Assembly (NCBI GenBank): GCA_024685005.1 | Contig: JAIKWF010000071.1 | Span: forward strand, 79,090-143,089 | From: Lachnospiraceae bacterium | GTDB lineage: Bacteria; Bacillota; Clostridia; Lachnospirales; Lachnospiraceae | Direction of reading: 5' to 3' | Length of the DNA stretch: 64,000 nucleotides | In this document: one piece after another, positions 1 through 11,245 of the stretch | Position numbering within the stretch: the stretch's first letter is position 1 | Layout of the letters: every line of letters begins with the position of its first letter | Made by a program: the position numbers and the translations under genes | The notes under the pieces: generated by a model | Told to the model about the DNA's origin: nothing | The model's database searches: none | What the model saw: the letters and a program-made list of their open reading frames with translations, nothing else

Positions 1-638
1 TGGCACTCGCTGTAATTTTCCGGACTTTTCGCAATGTCCTTTTCATACAGGGGCCGGATGCCGTTTTCATACAGCCTGGCATGGGCCATCCAGGAAGCAG
101 GCCCCCAGATCACCGGCTCCACGCCGCGCTCTTTTGCATCCTCCCATACGAGCCTGTAAGACGCCTCCTCTGTGGGCGCCATCATTCCCGCCTCGGAAGG
201 ACTGCCGAAGGGCTCCAGGAAAAAGAGATCTCCCGCCGTCAAAAACAGCATTCCCACAAGAAGTGCGCAAAGGAAAGGATGTTTCCCCTTTCCGGCTTCC
301 CTTGCCAGCATCACCGCCAGGGGAAGAAATACGGGAAACAGCCAGATGTGGCTTAGAATCTCATAATACTCACCGCTTCTGGGCAGGGAGGAATAAAAAT
401 ATGCAGTTGCAGGATTCACAAATACCAGATAGGCCAGAAAGCCGTAAATGCCCAGCGCTGCCGGCAAAAATACTTTTCCGCCGGATCGTCCCTGTTTCTC
501 TTCCTCTTTCTCCCTGCGCAGAGAAAGGACCAGAAGCAAAAAGGCACTCAGCAGAAACAATCCCCAGTATTTATCTTCCAGTTTCAGGAAATAAAGCGTG
601 ATATCCATACCGAGATCTCCCAGATCAAAACCATACAT
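1..638 (-). CDS. Membrane protein fragment, open at the window edge; probably the C-terminal part of the protein encoded by 584..1555 in another frame
   Basis: Manual translation of the minus strand from ATG at 638: MYGFDLGDLGMDITLYFLKLEDKYWGLFLLSAFLLLVLSLRREKEEE..., hydrophobic and open to the window edge. Not in the ORF track because it has no stop in the window. Confidence 0.6.
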   Translation of the reverse strand, partial: MYGFDLGDLGMDITLYFLKLEDKYWGLFLLSAFLLLVLSLRREKEEEKQGRSGGKVFLPAALGIYGFLAYLVFVNPATAYFYSSLPRSGEYYEILSHIWLFPVFLPLAVMLAREAGKGKHPFLCALLVGMLFLTAGDLFFLEPFGSPSEAGMMAPTEEASYRLVWEDAKERGVEPVIWGPASWMAHARLYENGIRPLYEKDIAKSPENYSEC

Positions 639-1555
639 ACGCAGGGCAAAACGCCCTTATACAGTCCTCCGAAACAAAGGCCGGCCAGCACAAAGGCCCC
701 TGCGGCAAACAGGATCAGGGCCGGTTTTGCTTTTCCTTTTGTCAAAAACAGCAGGAAAAGAAAAGCCGCCGGCAGCAAAAACAAAGCCAAAAAGCATCGC
801 CCCTCATAGGGCAGGTGCAAAAGATCATAAAAAGGATTCCGGTAAGCTTTCTGGGCACACATTCCCGAAAAGGTCAGTCCCAAAAATGCCCAGGCAGTGC
901 CTTTTTCCGAAAAATACATGCTGATCCTTCCCACGGTCAGATACAAAAGGAGCAGCACAAACAGCGGGATCACAAACCGCAGCAGGATCAGAGGCGATAA
1001 GGAAAATCCCCTGCACAGGCAGGCATACAGAGCCGGCAGGCCCTCCATCTTCCCGGAGAGTGCCGCCGATCCGGATAAGGAAGATGTCAATTGAAAGGAA
1101 AGATCTCCCTCCCTGAGGATCCCCACAGTGCGCTCCCCGTGATCGTACAAAGGACTGTCTGTGGGCATAGACTGACTGATCACGGCATAATAGAGGATTG
1201 CCATGCCCAAAAGCGCAACAAAAGCCGCCGCCTTTTCCTCTTTCAGCCGGGCGCATTTTTTTAAAGCCGATTCCCTGGTGCTCTCCCGCAGGCCCTTTTG
1301 CAGCAAAAGGCGCAGGCCGCCCAGGATGCATACAGCCCCGGAAAAGACGGACAGCATGATCAGCAGTCCTTTCAATCCCAGATTTGCCTTGGCCGCAGCA
1401 AGATACAGCATCTCAAAGCCGGAAAAGCAAAGGATCACACAAAAAAGGTAGGTCCTCTCCTTCCCTCCAAAGGCCATTTTCAAAAACCAGGGAAGCAGCA
1501 AAAGATATGCAATTGTAAGCAGGCAAAGCAATACTGTCATTTTTTCCCCTGTCAC
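584..1555 (-). CDS. Polytopic membrane protein (glycosyltransferase-like hydrophobic protein, unknown function)
   Basis: 323 aa ORF with many hydrophobic segments; overlaps the next frame at its 3' end (possible frame disruption). Confidence 0.7.
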   Translation of the reverse strand: MTGEKMTVLLCLLTIAYLLLLPWFLKMAFGGKERTYLFCVILCFSGFEMLYLAAAKANLGLKGLLIMLSVFSGAVCILGGLRLLLQKGLRESTRESALKKCARLKEEKAAAFVALLGMAILYYAVISQSMPTDSPLYDHGERTVGILREGDLSFQLTSSLSGSAALSGKMEGLPALYACLCRGFSLSPLILLRFVIPLFVLLLLYLTVGRISMYFSEKGTAWAFLGLTFSGMCAQKAYRNPFYDLLHLPYEGRCFLALFLLPAAFLFLLFLTKGKAKPALILFAAGAFVLAGLCFGGLYKGVLPCVCMVLIWEISVWISRFIS

Positions 1556-3336
1556 TTTTTCCGTTTCATCACGATCTGGGTTCCCACATATTCCACATGT
1601 TCCGTATCAAAATACCGATTCACGAATTCCTCAAAAGGCTCGTAAGAAAGCACCTTCCGGTAGTCATCGATATAATCCGTTTCAAAAACCAGAATGGTGG
1701 GGACCCGCTCCGGGAACCGCTCATAATATGCCAGCAGCTGCTGGGAAAACAGCGGCGTTGAAATGGTATTTCCCGTACCGATCTTCCCCGGCGGCAGCAG
1801 CGAATAAATAAAATAATCCGGTCCCACGTACAAAAGGATATCCTCCGGCTCCATCTGCTCACCGAACACATGCAAAAGATCGTCATGATGCTTCCAATCA
1901 TCTGCCCCCAGCCTGATCCCCGCCAGAGGACCCTGATTCACCTTGTAGTAATCTTCAAACACCGTCCGGTGCTGGTTCCCGGAAAAACGTACCAGAGCGA
2001 TCCGCACTGCAAAGATCTGGGCCGTCATCACAAACAGGAAAAACAGGCACGCTGCTTTTTCCCATTTGGAGCACCTGCTCATTTCCTCTATCCCGTAAGG
2101 GATGGTCAGCACCACCGGGATCAGCAAAAACCCAAAGGAATATACCCCCGGAAGATTGGACATGCTCAGCACGCCGGCAGTGGCAAGGGCGGAAATCATG
2201 TAAGCGATCGCTAACCATTCTTTTCTTGCGCCGCCATCCGCCTCTTCCTCCCGTCTCTGCCGGAAAAAGAGGAAAAAGCCACCGATGAGCGCCAGCTGAA
2301 ATACAATGGGCAGATAGTCATAATATACTTTTTTATCCACGCTGTGAAACTGCCACAGCATGTAAACTCCCTGCAGCGCCAAAAACAGCGGCCACAGAAA
2401 AGACAGATCTTTCTTCTTCTTTTTCAGCACGGGCTCTGCCACAAAAGTAAGCACCAGCAAACCGCCGCTGATACATCCTGCGGAAAACATCGCCTGCAGA
2501 TGCCCCTTCCAAAGCCAGAGAAGGGATTGCTTATGGGAGCCGTCCGAAAGGACGAAAGACACGTCGGAAAGCGCTTTTGCAAAATCTCCCCGAAGAGCCA
2601 TATAAAGCAACAGGCATAAAGCCATCACTCCGGCCGTTATAAAAAATGCCGCTGCCCGTTTCCTGTTTTTTCCCTCGGCCTGATCCAACCGGAGCAGCAC
2701 AAGAAAGGCATAGAAAAATACCAGGATGCAGGCAGGATAGCAAAGCACCATGGCGCTGATACAAAGCCCCGCAAAAACAGGTAAAAGCCTTGCGCTCTTT
2801 TTGGGGCCTTCCCCGCCGCTTTGCCCTCTTCCCTCCCGGATCATGGCATAAAAACACAAAAGAAGCGCCGTAACCGACCAGTAAAGAGCGGTGGTAAACT
2901 CCGGCGACTGAATATGCTTGGGTGTAAAATTCAGATACAAAAAAGCTGCCAGCAGTGCTCCCTTATCCTTCTTTTTTCCCGCAAGCGTCAGATAGATCCA
3001 AAGGGACAAAAGTGCCTGAATCCCAAAACCGAAACACCGCAGAAACAAAACGATCCCCTTGGAATAAGGGCCGCAGACAAGAAGCCAGAGGGCTGCTGCG
3101 GGAGCATATAAAACCGCGGAAAGCTGATGGGGCTCCCACATCTCCAAAAACAGCCGGTCCCCCTTGCAAAGCCTTACTGCCATGGTAACAGCATAGGACT
3201 CATCAATGTCCGCGCTCAGAAACAGGGTCTTGAGTCCCCCGATCACGGTAAGCAAAACCAGCACCAGAAAAAGCACTGCCCAGGCCGGATCTGCTTTCTT
3301 ATTTATTTTTTCATTCATCCCGTTTGGTCTGCTCAC
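1552..3336 (-). CDS. Polytopic membrane protein, GT39/ArnT-like topology with soluble C-terminal domain
   Basis: 594 aa, about 10 hydrophobic helices, soluble tail; 4-nt overlap with the downstream ORF. Confidence 0.75.
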   Translation of the reverse strand: MSRPNGMNEKINKKADPAWAVLFLVLVLLTVIGGLKTLFLSADIDESYAVTMAVRLCKGDRLFLEMWEPHQLSAVLYAPAAALWLLVCGPYSKGIVLFLRCFGFGIQALLSLWIYLTLAGKKKDKGALLAAFLYLNFTPKHIQSPEFTTALYWSVTALLLCFYAMIREGRGQSGGEGPKKSARLLPVFAGLCISAMVLCYPACILVFFYAFLVLLRLDQAEGKNRKRAAAFFITAGVMALCLLLYMALRGDFAKALSDVSFVLSDGSHKQSLLWLWKGHLQAMFSAGCISGGLLVLTFVAEPVLKKKKKDLSFLWPLFLALQGVYMLWQFHSVDKKVYYDYLPIVFQLALIGGFFLFFRQRREEEADGGARKEWLAIAYMISALATAGVLSMSNLPGVYSFGFLLIPVVLTIPYGIEEMSRCSKWEKAACLFFLFVMTAQIFAVRIALVRFSGNQHRTVFEDYYKVNQGPLAGIRLGADDWKHHDDLLHVFGEQMEPEDILLYVGPDYFIYSLLPPGKIGTGNTISTPLFSQQLLAYYERFPERVPTILVFETDYIDDYRKVLSYEPFEEFVNRYFDTEHVEYVGTQIVMKRKK

Positions 3337-3354
3337 TAAAAAGTTTCCCTCTGC

Positions 3355-4680
3355 TTACTGTCCAAAGTCCACGTAGCTCAGATCGAAGTCCACAAGGGTA
3401 CCGATACCGTCCACTGTTCCGGCAGATGTATACTGCCACATATCATATTCCCCTTCGTAGGTAGCCTTCCTTGCATACTGTGCAAGCCAGATGCTGTAGC
3501 CGGAAAGCTGCTCCATGTCCAGGTTGTGTTCAAACCAGGATTTGCTGGCATAGATTCCCGCCGTATATCCGGCATTCTCAATGGTCTCGCAAAAAGCTTT
3601 AACCGCTTCCGTACGTTCTGTCTTTCCGATCCGGTCGGCTCTTCCGTTTCCTCCCGCTCCCTCAGTATCGATATAAAAAGGAAATGCCGTATCATAATCT
3701 CTGGTAAGTGCCAGGACCATGCTGGCTTCTTCCACACCTTCCGCAGCGGTTTTTGCCTGGGTAAAGAAATAAACACCAACCTTCACCCCTGCCTCTGTGG
3801 CCTCTTTGATATTTTTCTCAAAATACGGATCTTCGATCAGATATCCACCCGAGGATCCCCTGTAGCCGCACCGGATAATGGCAAAGTCCACACCGGAAGC
3901 CTTCACCTTTTTCCAGTCAATATCCTTATTCCACTTGGAAACGTCAATCCCGAAAATGCTCACACCGTCCTGCAGGCGCTCATTTGTCTCCGTGCCGTCC
4001 GCATCTACCTGAGCCTCCCGGGCCGCTGTATCTTCCACGTCGGCGTCCACTTCATCCTCCGTCCGGATCAGAAAGGAAATATCTTTCAGCACTGTATAGG
4101 AGATCTGCTCCGCAATGGATACCTGCATGGGATCCTCGGGAACGCTGCAGCCCTCCACAGGCGCAAGGGACACTTCATAGTCTCCGGGCCTGAGCTCTTC
4201 GGTGTAAAGTATACCGTCTCCGTCTTCATCCTTCAGGCTTCTGACTTCTCCGTCCGCATCACCGTTGGCCGTAACTTTTTGTACCGTCACCTCAAAGTCC
4301 CTGCCGGAAACCACAGAGCCTGTTCCGTCCACCACAAAGATCCGAAGATCTTTCATAACCGTGGAAAGCAGGAGGGAAAGCGAATTGGCCGCCTCTGTCT
4401 CTGCTCCCCGCTCCGGTTCGAAGAAGGATTCATCCTGTAAAAAAGCATATGGATCACGCGCCGGATTGAGATGATACTTCTCAACCAGGTCATGATCCAA
4501 TCCAGTCTCATTATACGCGGCAGGCTCCGCAGAGGCCTGCTGCGAAATACTTTCCGCCCGGCGTTTTCTTTTGCTTCTTTTGGAAGATGCATCCAGAACA
4601 AACACCGTGGAAACGATAAGGATCACCATCAGAGCGCAAAATCCGATGACCATTCCTTTGTGCTTAGAGTCCATTTGCAA
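3355..4680 (-). CDS. Membrane-anchored GH25 lysozyme (muramidase)
   Basis: N-terminal [34 protein letters not shown]...[10 protein letters not shown]...IDTEG is a GH25 signature. Confidence 0.92.
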   Translation of the reverse strand: MQMDSKHKGMVIGFCALMVILIVSTVFVLDASSKRSKRKRRAESISQQASAEPAAYNETGLDHDLVEKYHLNPARDPYAFLQDESFFEPERGAETEAANSLSLLLSTVMKDLRIFVVDGTGSVVSGRDFEVTVQKVTANGDADGEVRSLKDEDGDGILYTEELRPGDYEVSLAPVEGCSVPEDPMQVSIAEQISYTVLKDISFLIRTEDEVDADVEDTAAREAQVDADGTETNERLQDGVSIFGIDVSKWNKDIDWKKVKASGVDFAIIRCGYRGSSGGYLIEDPYFEKNIKEATEAGVKVGVYFFTQAKTAAEGVEEASMVLALTRDYDTAFPFYIDTEGAGGNGRADRIGKTERTEAVKAFCETIENAGYTAGIYASKSWFEHNLDMEQLSGYSIWLAQYARKATYEGEYDMWQYTSAGTVDGIGTLVDFDLSYVDFGQ

Positions 4681-5542
4681 CCTCAGTCAGATATTTACCG
4701 TAGTTTGTCTTCATCAGCGGCTCTGCCAGCTTCAAAAGCTGCTGCTTATCGATAAAGCCTCTCTTATACGCGATCTCTTCGATGCAGGAAATGTAAAGTC
4801 CCTGCCGTTTCTGGAAGGCCGCCACGAAATCGGAAGCATCCAGCAGGGAATCGTGATTGCCGGTATCAAGCCATGCAAATCCCCGTCCCAGGGTTTCCAC
4901 CTGCAGCGTCCCTCTGTTCAGATATTCATTGTTGATACTGGTGATCTCGATCTCGCCTCTTGCGGAAGGTTTTACGTTCTTTGCGATCTCGACCACGTCA
5001 TTATCGTAGAAATACAGGCCCGGAACCGCATAATTGCTCTTGGGATGTTCCGGCTTTTCCTCTATGGAAAGGGCCTTTCCGTTCTCATCAAACTCCACCA
5101 CACCGTACTCTCTCGGATCTCTTACATAATATCCGAAAATGGTGGCGCCGCCCTCTTCCTCGATCCGCTGCTTTGTCTGCCGCAGAACCTTTGAAAAACT
5201 CTGTCCGTAAAAAATATTGTCGCCCAGCACCAGTGCCGCACTGTCATCCCCGATGAAATCAGCACCGATGATAAAGGCATCTGCCAGTCCCCTGGGGCTT
5301 TCCTGCACTGCATATTCAAATCGCATGCCAAGCTGACTTCCGTCTCCCAAAAGCTCCTGAAAAACAGGCAGATCTCTGGGGGTTGAAATGATCATGACTT
5401 CCCGGATCCCTGCCAGCATCAGCGTGGAAAGGGGATAGTAGATCATGGGCTTATCGTAAACAGGCATGATCTGCTTGGAGATCGCCTTTGTCAGCGGGTA
5501 CAGTCTTGTGCCGGAACCACCGGCCAGGATCAATCCTTTCAT
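4664..5542 (-). CDS. rfbA: Glucose-1-phosphate thymidylyltransferase
   Basis: [46 protein letters not shown] signature. Confidence 0.97.
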   Translation of the reverse strand: MKGLILAGGSGTRLYPLTKAISKQIMPVYDKPMIYYPLSTLMLAGIREVMIISTPRDLPVFQELLGDGSQLGMRFEYAVQESPRGLADAFIIGADFIGDDSAALVLGDNIFYGQSFSKVLRQTKQRIEEEGGATIFGYYVRDPREYGVVEFDENGKALSIEEKPEHPKSNYAVPGLYFYDNDVVEIAKNVKPSARGEIEITSINNEYLNRGTLQVETLGRGFAWLDTGNHDSLLDASDFVAAFQKRQGLYISCIEEIAYKRGFIDKQQLLKLAEPLMKTNYGKYLTEVANGL

Positions 5543-5670
5543 ATAACCTTCTCCTTAAGACCCGTATTTTTCTGCGGGTTTATCGATATCGTTTATCCGT
5601 ATCGTCATCGGATCAATTCCGATGCACACACTCGATTTATTATACTACAGATCCCGAAAAAAAGCAAAAA

Positions 5671-5704
5671 GCCGGTTGCTCCGGCAAAACCCGAAGCAAC
5701 CGGC
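5671..5704 (-). terminator. Rho-independent terminator of the chemoreceptor gene
   Basis: gccggttgct...agcaaccggc inverted repeat followed, on the minus strand, by a T-rich tract. Confidence 0.8.
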
Positions 5705-5719
5705 ATATTCCTTCCTCTT

Positions 5720-7231
5720 TCAGCTTTGATTCAGCTCCTGCATCTTGTCTGCGATCACTGTCATGATATCCATAGACTCTTCGATCTTCTCCATGTTGCT
5801 GCGGCTGATCTCAATGGTCTCCCGGGTGCTGTCCGTAAACTCTTCGCTTGTATCAAGAAGCTTCTTGGTAGAACCTACCATCTCATCATTGGAAGCCTGG
5901 ATCTTGGCCATATCCGAATGGATGGAAAGGAGTTTCTCTCCAAGTTTCTCGGAGCATTCCCTGGATTCTCCCAAAACGCCCTTAACCAGCTCAACCAAAT
6001 CTCTCTGGGCACCGGCCATCTCAACAGTCTGGGTCGCCTTATCCGATACCTCTCCCGCATTATCCGTAAGCTCTTTCAAAATCTTGGTAATGCGCTCGGT
6101 GGATTCCTTCGTCTGCTCGGCAAGATGACTGATCTCGGAAGCGACTACGGCAAAACCTTTTCCTGCCTCTCCGGCTCTTGCCGCCTCAATGGATGCATTC
6201 AGCGCAAGAAGGTTGGTCTGTCCTGAGATGGAGAAGATGATATCTGTGATGTTCATCGCTTCATCCGATGCCTTCTGCTGTCTCTCGGCAGCTTCCTGCA
6301 TATGTGTTCCCACTTCCGTCGTACGGATCGCCTGGCTTACAAGGCTTTCCATATCCTTCAGACTCTTTGTGAGCATTTCCGACATCTGCTCCGATACTTC
6401 CACAGCATCCGAAGTGATGCCGCCGGTTTCATCCAGCAGGGAGCGGATCTTTCCTGTCATATCCGTCTGCAGCATGGCCGCATTCACGTTCTCTTCATTG
6501 CCCCTGCCGATCCTGTCGATGGCATCACACACAAGGCGTGAGGATTCTTCCACGGAGCCAAGGCCGTCTCTCAGCTTTTCAAAGTTTTCCGCAGTCTCTT
6601 CCGTAACCTTCAGGATATGCTCGGTAACAAGCGCTCTTTGCTGCGCAGCCGCCTCAATATCCGACATATTCTCCTTGATGAAACGATTCAGCAGATTGTT
6701 GCCCATACACAGGGAAACAGTGGAAAGAATGGAGATGATAATGGAGATCATTACGATCTCGATTACATCCTGGGGATTCATGGTAGTCATGCTGATCACC
6801 GACCTGATCACGATCAGGAGCACGAACACGATACCCATGGCATATGTGGTCTTTTTATCCAGATAGAGCATGATCACGATCATGACCGGAAGAATATACG
6901 GAAAGGTCTGACCGTTCAGGGATAAAAGAAGCATGGAAGCATATACGATGGTAAAGCCAATGGCTGTATAACGATACAGCGTGTAGGGGCCGCCGACTTT
7001 TTTGACCACAATTGCGATCACCAGATTTACGATGACGCAAACAATGGGAACAATGCTTCTTGCCGGTGCCATGCCGGAATCACTTAGCTGGGAAGCCAGC
7101 CCGGCTACAGCAAAAAAAGAAGTGACGATCAAAACGATCAGAAGCAGTTTGTTAACATCTTTTACCTGTTTTTCATTCAGAATCGTGTTATTCATTTGTC
7201 TTCCCCCTTTGTTTTTGCGTTTATAACCCAC
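5720..7231 (-). CDS. Methyl-accepting chemotaxis protein with polytopic N-terminus
   Basis: [48 protein letters not shown] hairpin signature; about 6 TM N-terminus. Confidence 0.95.
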   Translation of the reverse strand: MGYKRKNKGGRQMNNTILNEKQVKDVNKLLLIVLIVTSFFAVAGLASQLSDSGMAPARSIVPIVCVIVNLVIAIVVKKVGGPYTLYRYTAIGFTIVYASMLLLSLNGQTFPYILPVMIVIMLYLDKKTTYAMGIVFVLLIVIRSVISMTTMNPQDVIEIVMISIIISILSTVSLCMGNNLLNRFIKENMSDIEAAAQQRALVTEHILKVTEETAENFEKLRDGLGSVEESSRLVCDAIDRIGRGNEENVNAAMLQTDMTGKIRSLLDETGGITSDAVEVSEQMSEMLTKSLKDMESLVSQAIRTTEVGTHMQEAAERQQKASDEAMNITDIIFSISGQTNLLALNASIEAARAGEAGKGFAVVASEISHLAEQTKESTERITKILKELTDNAGEVSDKATQTVEMAGAQRDLVELVKGVLGESRECSEKLGEKLLSIHSDMAKIQASNDEMVGSTKKLLDTSEEFTDSTRETIEISRSNMEKIEESMDIMTVIADKMQELNQS

Positions 7232-7273
7232 TTCTTATTATACCTTAAAGCTCATAATGATTCCATTATAATT

Positions 7274-8935
7274 TTACTTTTTTCGCAATGCGGGCAGATT
7301 TACAAATTGATCCACGGGAACGGCTCCCGATGCCACAAATCCCTGATAGGCATCCACACCGAACTCCCTTATGATCCCCAGGGTTTCCTCATCCTCCACG
7401 CCTTCGGCACAGATCAGGATATCGGATTCCTTGGCAAACTGGCACAGGGCCTTCAAAAGAGCATAGTCCTTTTTGTTTTTCCGAAGGCGGGCGGTAAATT
7501 CCCTGCCGATCTTGATGGTATCCACGGGAAGCTCCCGTACCAGATGCAGATCCAGAAGACAGGAACCGTCCAGCGCCACCAGCACGCCGCAGGATTTAAA
7601 AAATACGATCTCATGCCGCAAAAGGTCCATATCCAAAAACCTGCATTTATCCGTCAACTCCAGGCACAGGTTCTGCCCGGGAAACTCTCTTTTTTTCAAA
7701 AGGCTCAAAAGGTACTGATGAAATTCCGGCTGTCCCAGCTGTCTGTGAGACAGGTTCACCGTCAGGATCAGGTCTCTTTTTTTCTCCAGGATCCTTACCC
7801 CGTCCGAAAGGGCCCGTCGCAGGATCCAGTCACCCAGCTTTACAAAGGAAGCATCGTTTTCCAGCCATGGCATAAACTGGGCCGGTGAAATATGCCCGTC
7901 TTTGCGATGCCAGCGAAGATAGGCTTCGCACCCCAAAACGCTGCCGCCCCCGGTGGACAGCACAGGCTGATAATACAGCTCCATGTTCCGGCATCCGTCC
8001 TCCACTTCCCTGCGAAGAGAAGCTACCATTTCGAGGGTCTTGGCGTTTTGTGCCAGATAATCATTTTGCAGGATCACAGGCTGTCCGTCTTTTTCCGTCT
8101 CAGACCTGTTCTGCGCATACTTCAGCCCCGCCAAAATGGCATGCACATCCACCGTGGGGTCATCTGCCACCACGATACCGGCAGAAAGCCTTACGGAGAC
8201 TCTGTTGCCGTCAATGGAGAGCATCTGCATGGCGAAGCTGCTCTGCTCGTTATAAAGCTTTACCATCTGTTCAATGGTCATGGTCTGGGAAGTGTACAAA
8301 AGCATGGCGCCTTCTCCCCGGAACAGATCTCCGCTGCCCTTTACCACATCCCGCATATGGTCCGCCAATGCCGCAATAACACGGTTCCCGTAGCTGTAGC
8401 CGTACAGGTTGTTGATATCATCCAGATTCATGGTACCGATGAGCATGACAGCGGTACGAAGACGTTTTGCAAACAGTCCCCGAAGGTGTTCCAGAAAACG
8501 GATCTGCCCCGGCAGATTCGTGGTTGGATCAGTCTGGGCGTCGATCACAAGAGAGGTAATGGCCACCCCAACATGAGAGGGCATTCCCGCATAGTCTTTT
8601 ACCGTAAAATACTTCACCGCACAGGCAATGTGTTTGTTGTCCGCAGTCTTGATGTGCCACTCCGTTTCCTTCCGGTCCAGAGCGCCTCTGCGGGCCTGTT
8701 TCACATCCTCCGCAAAAGCCTCTGCCTCCTCCGGCAGGAGCCATTCCCGGATCCATCTGGTATTAGAGTCCGTGTATTCTCCGGGCAGTCCGAAATCAGA
8801 AACAGCCGCAGGGGACCAACGGGCGTAATCATGATGGATATCCAGCATGAAAAAGTAACGCCCTTTTTCCTTGGCCGATGCGGCAAAACTCTCATACAAT
8901 TTGTCAATTCGAAAGGTATGTACGTTTGCTTCCAT
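7274..8935 (-). CDS. GGDEF-EAL protein with both domains apparently degenerate
   Basis: RGEGA at the GGDEF position; EAY...ELTDKCRF...ALDGSCLLDL at EAL positions; preserved LPVDTIKIG...AEGVEDEETL...YQGF. Confidence 0.88.
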   Translation of the reverse strand: MEANVHTFRIDKLYESFAASAKEKGRYFFMLDIHHDYARWSPAAVSDFGLPGEYTDSNTRWIREWLLPEEAEAFAEDVKQARRGALDRKETEWHIKTADNKHIACAVKYFTVKDYAGMPSHVGVAITSLVIDAQTDPTTNLPGQIRFLEHLRGLFAKRLRTAVMLIGTMNLDDINNLYGYSYGNRVIAALADHMRDVVKGSGDLFRGEGAMLLYTSQTMTIEQMVKLYNEQSSFAMQMLSIDGNRVSVRLSAGIVVADDPTVDVHAILAGLKYAQNRSETEKDGQPVILQNDYLAQNAKTLEMVASLRREVEDGCRNMELYYQPVLSTGGGSVLGCEAYLRWHRKDGHISPAQFMPWLENDASFVKLGDWILRRALSDGVRILEKKRDLILTVNLSHRQLGQPEFHQYLLSLLKKREFPGQNLCLELTDKCRFLDMDLLRHEIVFFKSCGVLVALDGSCLLDLHLVRELPVDTIKIGREFTARLRKNKKDYALLKALCQFAKESDILICAEGVEDEETLGIIREFGVDAYQGFVASGAVPVDQFVNLPALRKK

Positions 8936-8974
8936 GTAAATGATGATGCCTTTCTTTTTCCTCTTCCCTGAGAT

Positions 8975-9688
8975 TTATTTTACGATCTTTTCAAAATCAG
9001 CTTTGGGATGCTTGCAGATAGGACAGATGAAATCATCCGGCAGATCCTCTCCCACATATTCATAGCCGCAGATCGTGCAGCGCCAAACCGTCTGACCGGA
9101 GGGCGTTGTGCCAACCGCCTGGGGCTTGGGTTTGATATTGTTCTGATAATACTCATAGGTGCAGGAAGCCTCGTCGCTGAGTACTTCCATGGCCACCGGC
9201 TCACAAAGAAACAGGGTATGGGAGCCCATATCCACAGTCTTGTCTACCTTCAGGGAAAAGACGGCATTGGTTCCTTCCGTAACGTAGAAGATCCCGTTTT
9301 CTGCTGTCTTAAAAGATGACGGGGAAAAATCCGCAAACTTGTCCACGTCTCTTCCCGACTGGAATCCGAAACGCTGAAACAGCGAAAAGTCCGCTGCCTG
9401 TGAAATCACGGAAATATTGCAAAGCCCTGTTTCAAGCACCATATCATGGGTGAGATTGGCTTTATTGATGGCTACACTGATCCGGTTCGGATCCGAGCTT
9501 ACCTGCATGGCCGTGTTGGTAATGCAGCCGTTTTGTTTTTCGCCCTGCTTTGCTGTGCAGACAAAAAGTCCGTAGGACAGTTTATACATTGCTTTTGTAT
9601 TCATTTCCGCCATTTCCATACCTCCTGCTTTCTCCCGGCCAAAAAGCCTGTTTTCAACAATTATACACGGAAAAAAAGCCCTTCGCAA
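8975..9688 (-). CDS. Flavin reductase domain fused to C-terminal rubredoxin
   Basis: Flavin reductase-like N-terminus; WRCTICGYEYVGEDLPDDFICPICKHPKADFEKI rubredoxin CxxC pairs. Confidence 0.93.
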   Translation of the reverse strand: MRRAFFPCIIVENRLFGREKAGGMEMAEMNTKAMYKLSYGLFVCTAKQGEKQNGCITNTAMQVSSDPNRISVAINKANLTHDMVLETGLCNISVISQAADFSLFQRFGFQSGRDVDKFADFSPSSFKTAENGIFYVTEGTNAVFSLKVDKTVDMGSHTLFLCEPVAMEVLSDEASCTYEYYQNNIKPKPQAVGTTPSGQTVWRCTICGYEYVGEDLPDDFICPICKHPKADFEKIVK

Positions 9689-9707
9689 TCCATAGAACAG
9701 CGATTTT

Positions 9708-11015
9708 TCATTTCTTTTTTCCCCTGCCGGAGCCCTTCCCCGGCAAAGGCAGCTCCGCCACCTGCACCATAGCCAAAAGCAGTGCCAGCACAGTTCCGCT
9801 CAATGCCCGGAAGGTAAAAGCCGCATGCATGGCTGTGTGATTGCGCATCACAAGGAACCGGATCAGCGGGATCAGGCCGATCAAAAGATACAAACGTACC
9901 TTTCCGGTATCCGGATTCTTTTTGCGAAAAACATAGCAAAAGGATGCGGCGATCATCACCAGAAAAACGCCGGCCACCGCTCCCGCACCTCCGTAGTCAA
10001 CGGGAAACAGACAAAACACTTCCCGTTTTAAAAGCTGAAAGGTACCGATCAGGTAGTTATCGCTAAGAACCGATTCTCCGAAAGTCCGCTCCTGCATATG
10101 TCCCGTTACATAGAGCATCACGTTTTCTTTTAATACTGCCGAGGCAAAGACCCATTTCCCCGCCCACATGCCGCCATATCCCGCCAGCCATGCAATACAG
10201 GAAAAAAGAGAAATACGATTTGTTTCCCTAAGGCTGCATCCTTTCTTAAAAAGGTAAGCACAGGCTAACAAAAGAGGAACGGTAAGGGTGATGGTTTCAT
10301 AGGTCAGAAAATCCAGAAAATTGATCAGCATCCCTCCTGCCAGAAAAACAGCCGGCAGATACTTTTCTTTTTCTTTGCGGCAGATCAGCAGCACCGTCAG
10401 AGACAGCAGCAGCATAACCAGAAAGCACCAGGTATATTCCAGGCTGATGGTTGCATACCAGAAGCTTCCGGCGGCAAGGGAGGCCAGAAAGCAGAAGATC
10501 TCTTTTTTACATTCCAGATAAGAAAGGCATCCCAAAACGCAAAGCAAAAGCAGGATCGCAGCTGCCGTAAAGATCCGGTAGCAGGCAATGATATCGAATT
10601 TTTGAAACAGCACCCTGATAAGAAGGAGGGAGCCGTGCCAATAGCGAAGGTACTCTTTATTCGGCTGCGGGTCATTCATAACAGCCCCATAGAGAGACTC
10701 CGTTGTCCCTGTATCTTCTTTCAGATAATACTCCGCCCCGGCGATGGACCGGGCCGGGGACGAAGGATCCTGATAATACAGGATATTCAAAAGATAGGGA
10801 TCGGAAATATTGTCCCTGCGGCTCGCGGTCACGTTTTTTGCCAGATATTCCGCCATTTCCCTGCCATGGAAAAATTCCGCAGAACGCCGAAGCGCCGGAC
10901 TGATCCGTTCATTGGGTATGTACTTTACCGCCGCAAGATAGGATAAAACAAGCACTGCATACACAATCGCAAATATCCCCAGACAGCCGGCGGCCTTTTT
11001 TACAGCCTGTGCCAT
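9708..11015 (-). CDS. Polytopic membrane protein of unknown function
   Basis: 435 aa, about 10 hydrophobic segments. Confidence 0.75.
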   Translation of the reverse strand: MAQAVKKAAGCLGIFAIVYAVLVLSYLAAVKYIPNERISPALRRSAEFFHGREMAEYLAKNVTASRRDNISDPYLLNILYYQDPSSPARSIAGAEYYLKEDTGTTESLYGAVMNDPQPNKEYLRYWHGSLLLIRVLFQKFDIIACYRIFTAAAILLLLCVLGCLSYLECKKEIFCFLASLAAGSFWYATISLEYTWCFLVMLLLSLTVLLICRKEKEKYLPAVFLAGGMLINFLDFLTYETITLTVPLLLACAYLFKKGCSLRETNRISLFSCIAWLAGYGGMWAGKWVFASAVLKENVMLYVTGHMQERTFGESVLSDNYLIGTFQLLKREVFCLFPVDYGGAGAVAGVFLVMIAASFCYVFRKKNPDTGKVRLYLLIGLIPLIRFLVMRNHTAMHAAFTFRALSGTVLALLLAMVQVAELPLPGKGSGRGKKK

Positions 11016-11245
11016 TATATTCTCCCTGTTTTTCGTTGATCATCCCTTCAATTTTACTCTGTATGAAAGCACCACGTCAAGCAGGGCTCCTCTCTCTTAT
11101 TCCCTTCGCAAATCCTTTCTTGACCTGACAAGGCCGCAAACAGTATAGTAAAAAACAGATTAAAAAAATATAAGATCCATGCAACAGATTGGAAATAAAA
11201 ACACACTGATCATACAGAAGCGGAAAAGGAAGGAGGAAGCCGCAT

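Noticed and set aside
7892-8971. 359-aa plus-strand ORF opposite the GGDEF-EAL gene
   Set aside because: Antisense shadow; no recognisable domain.
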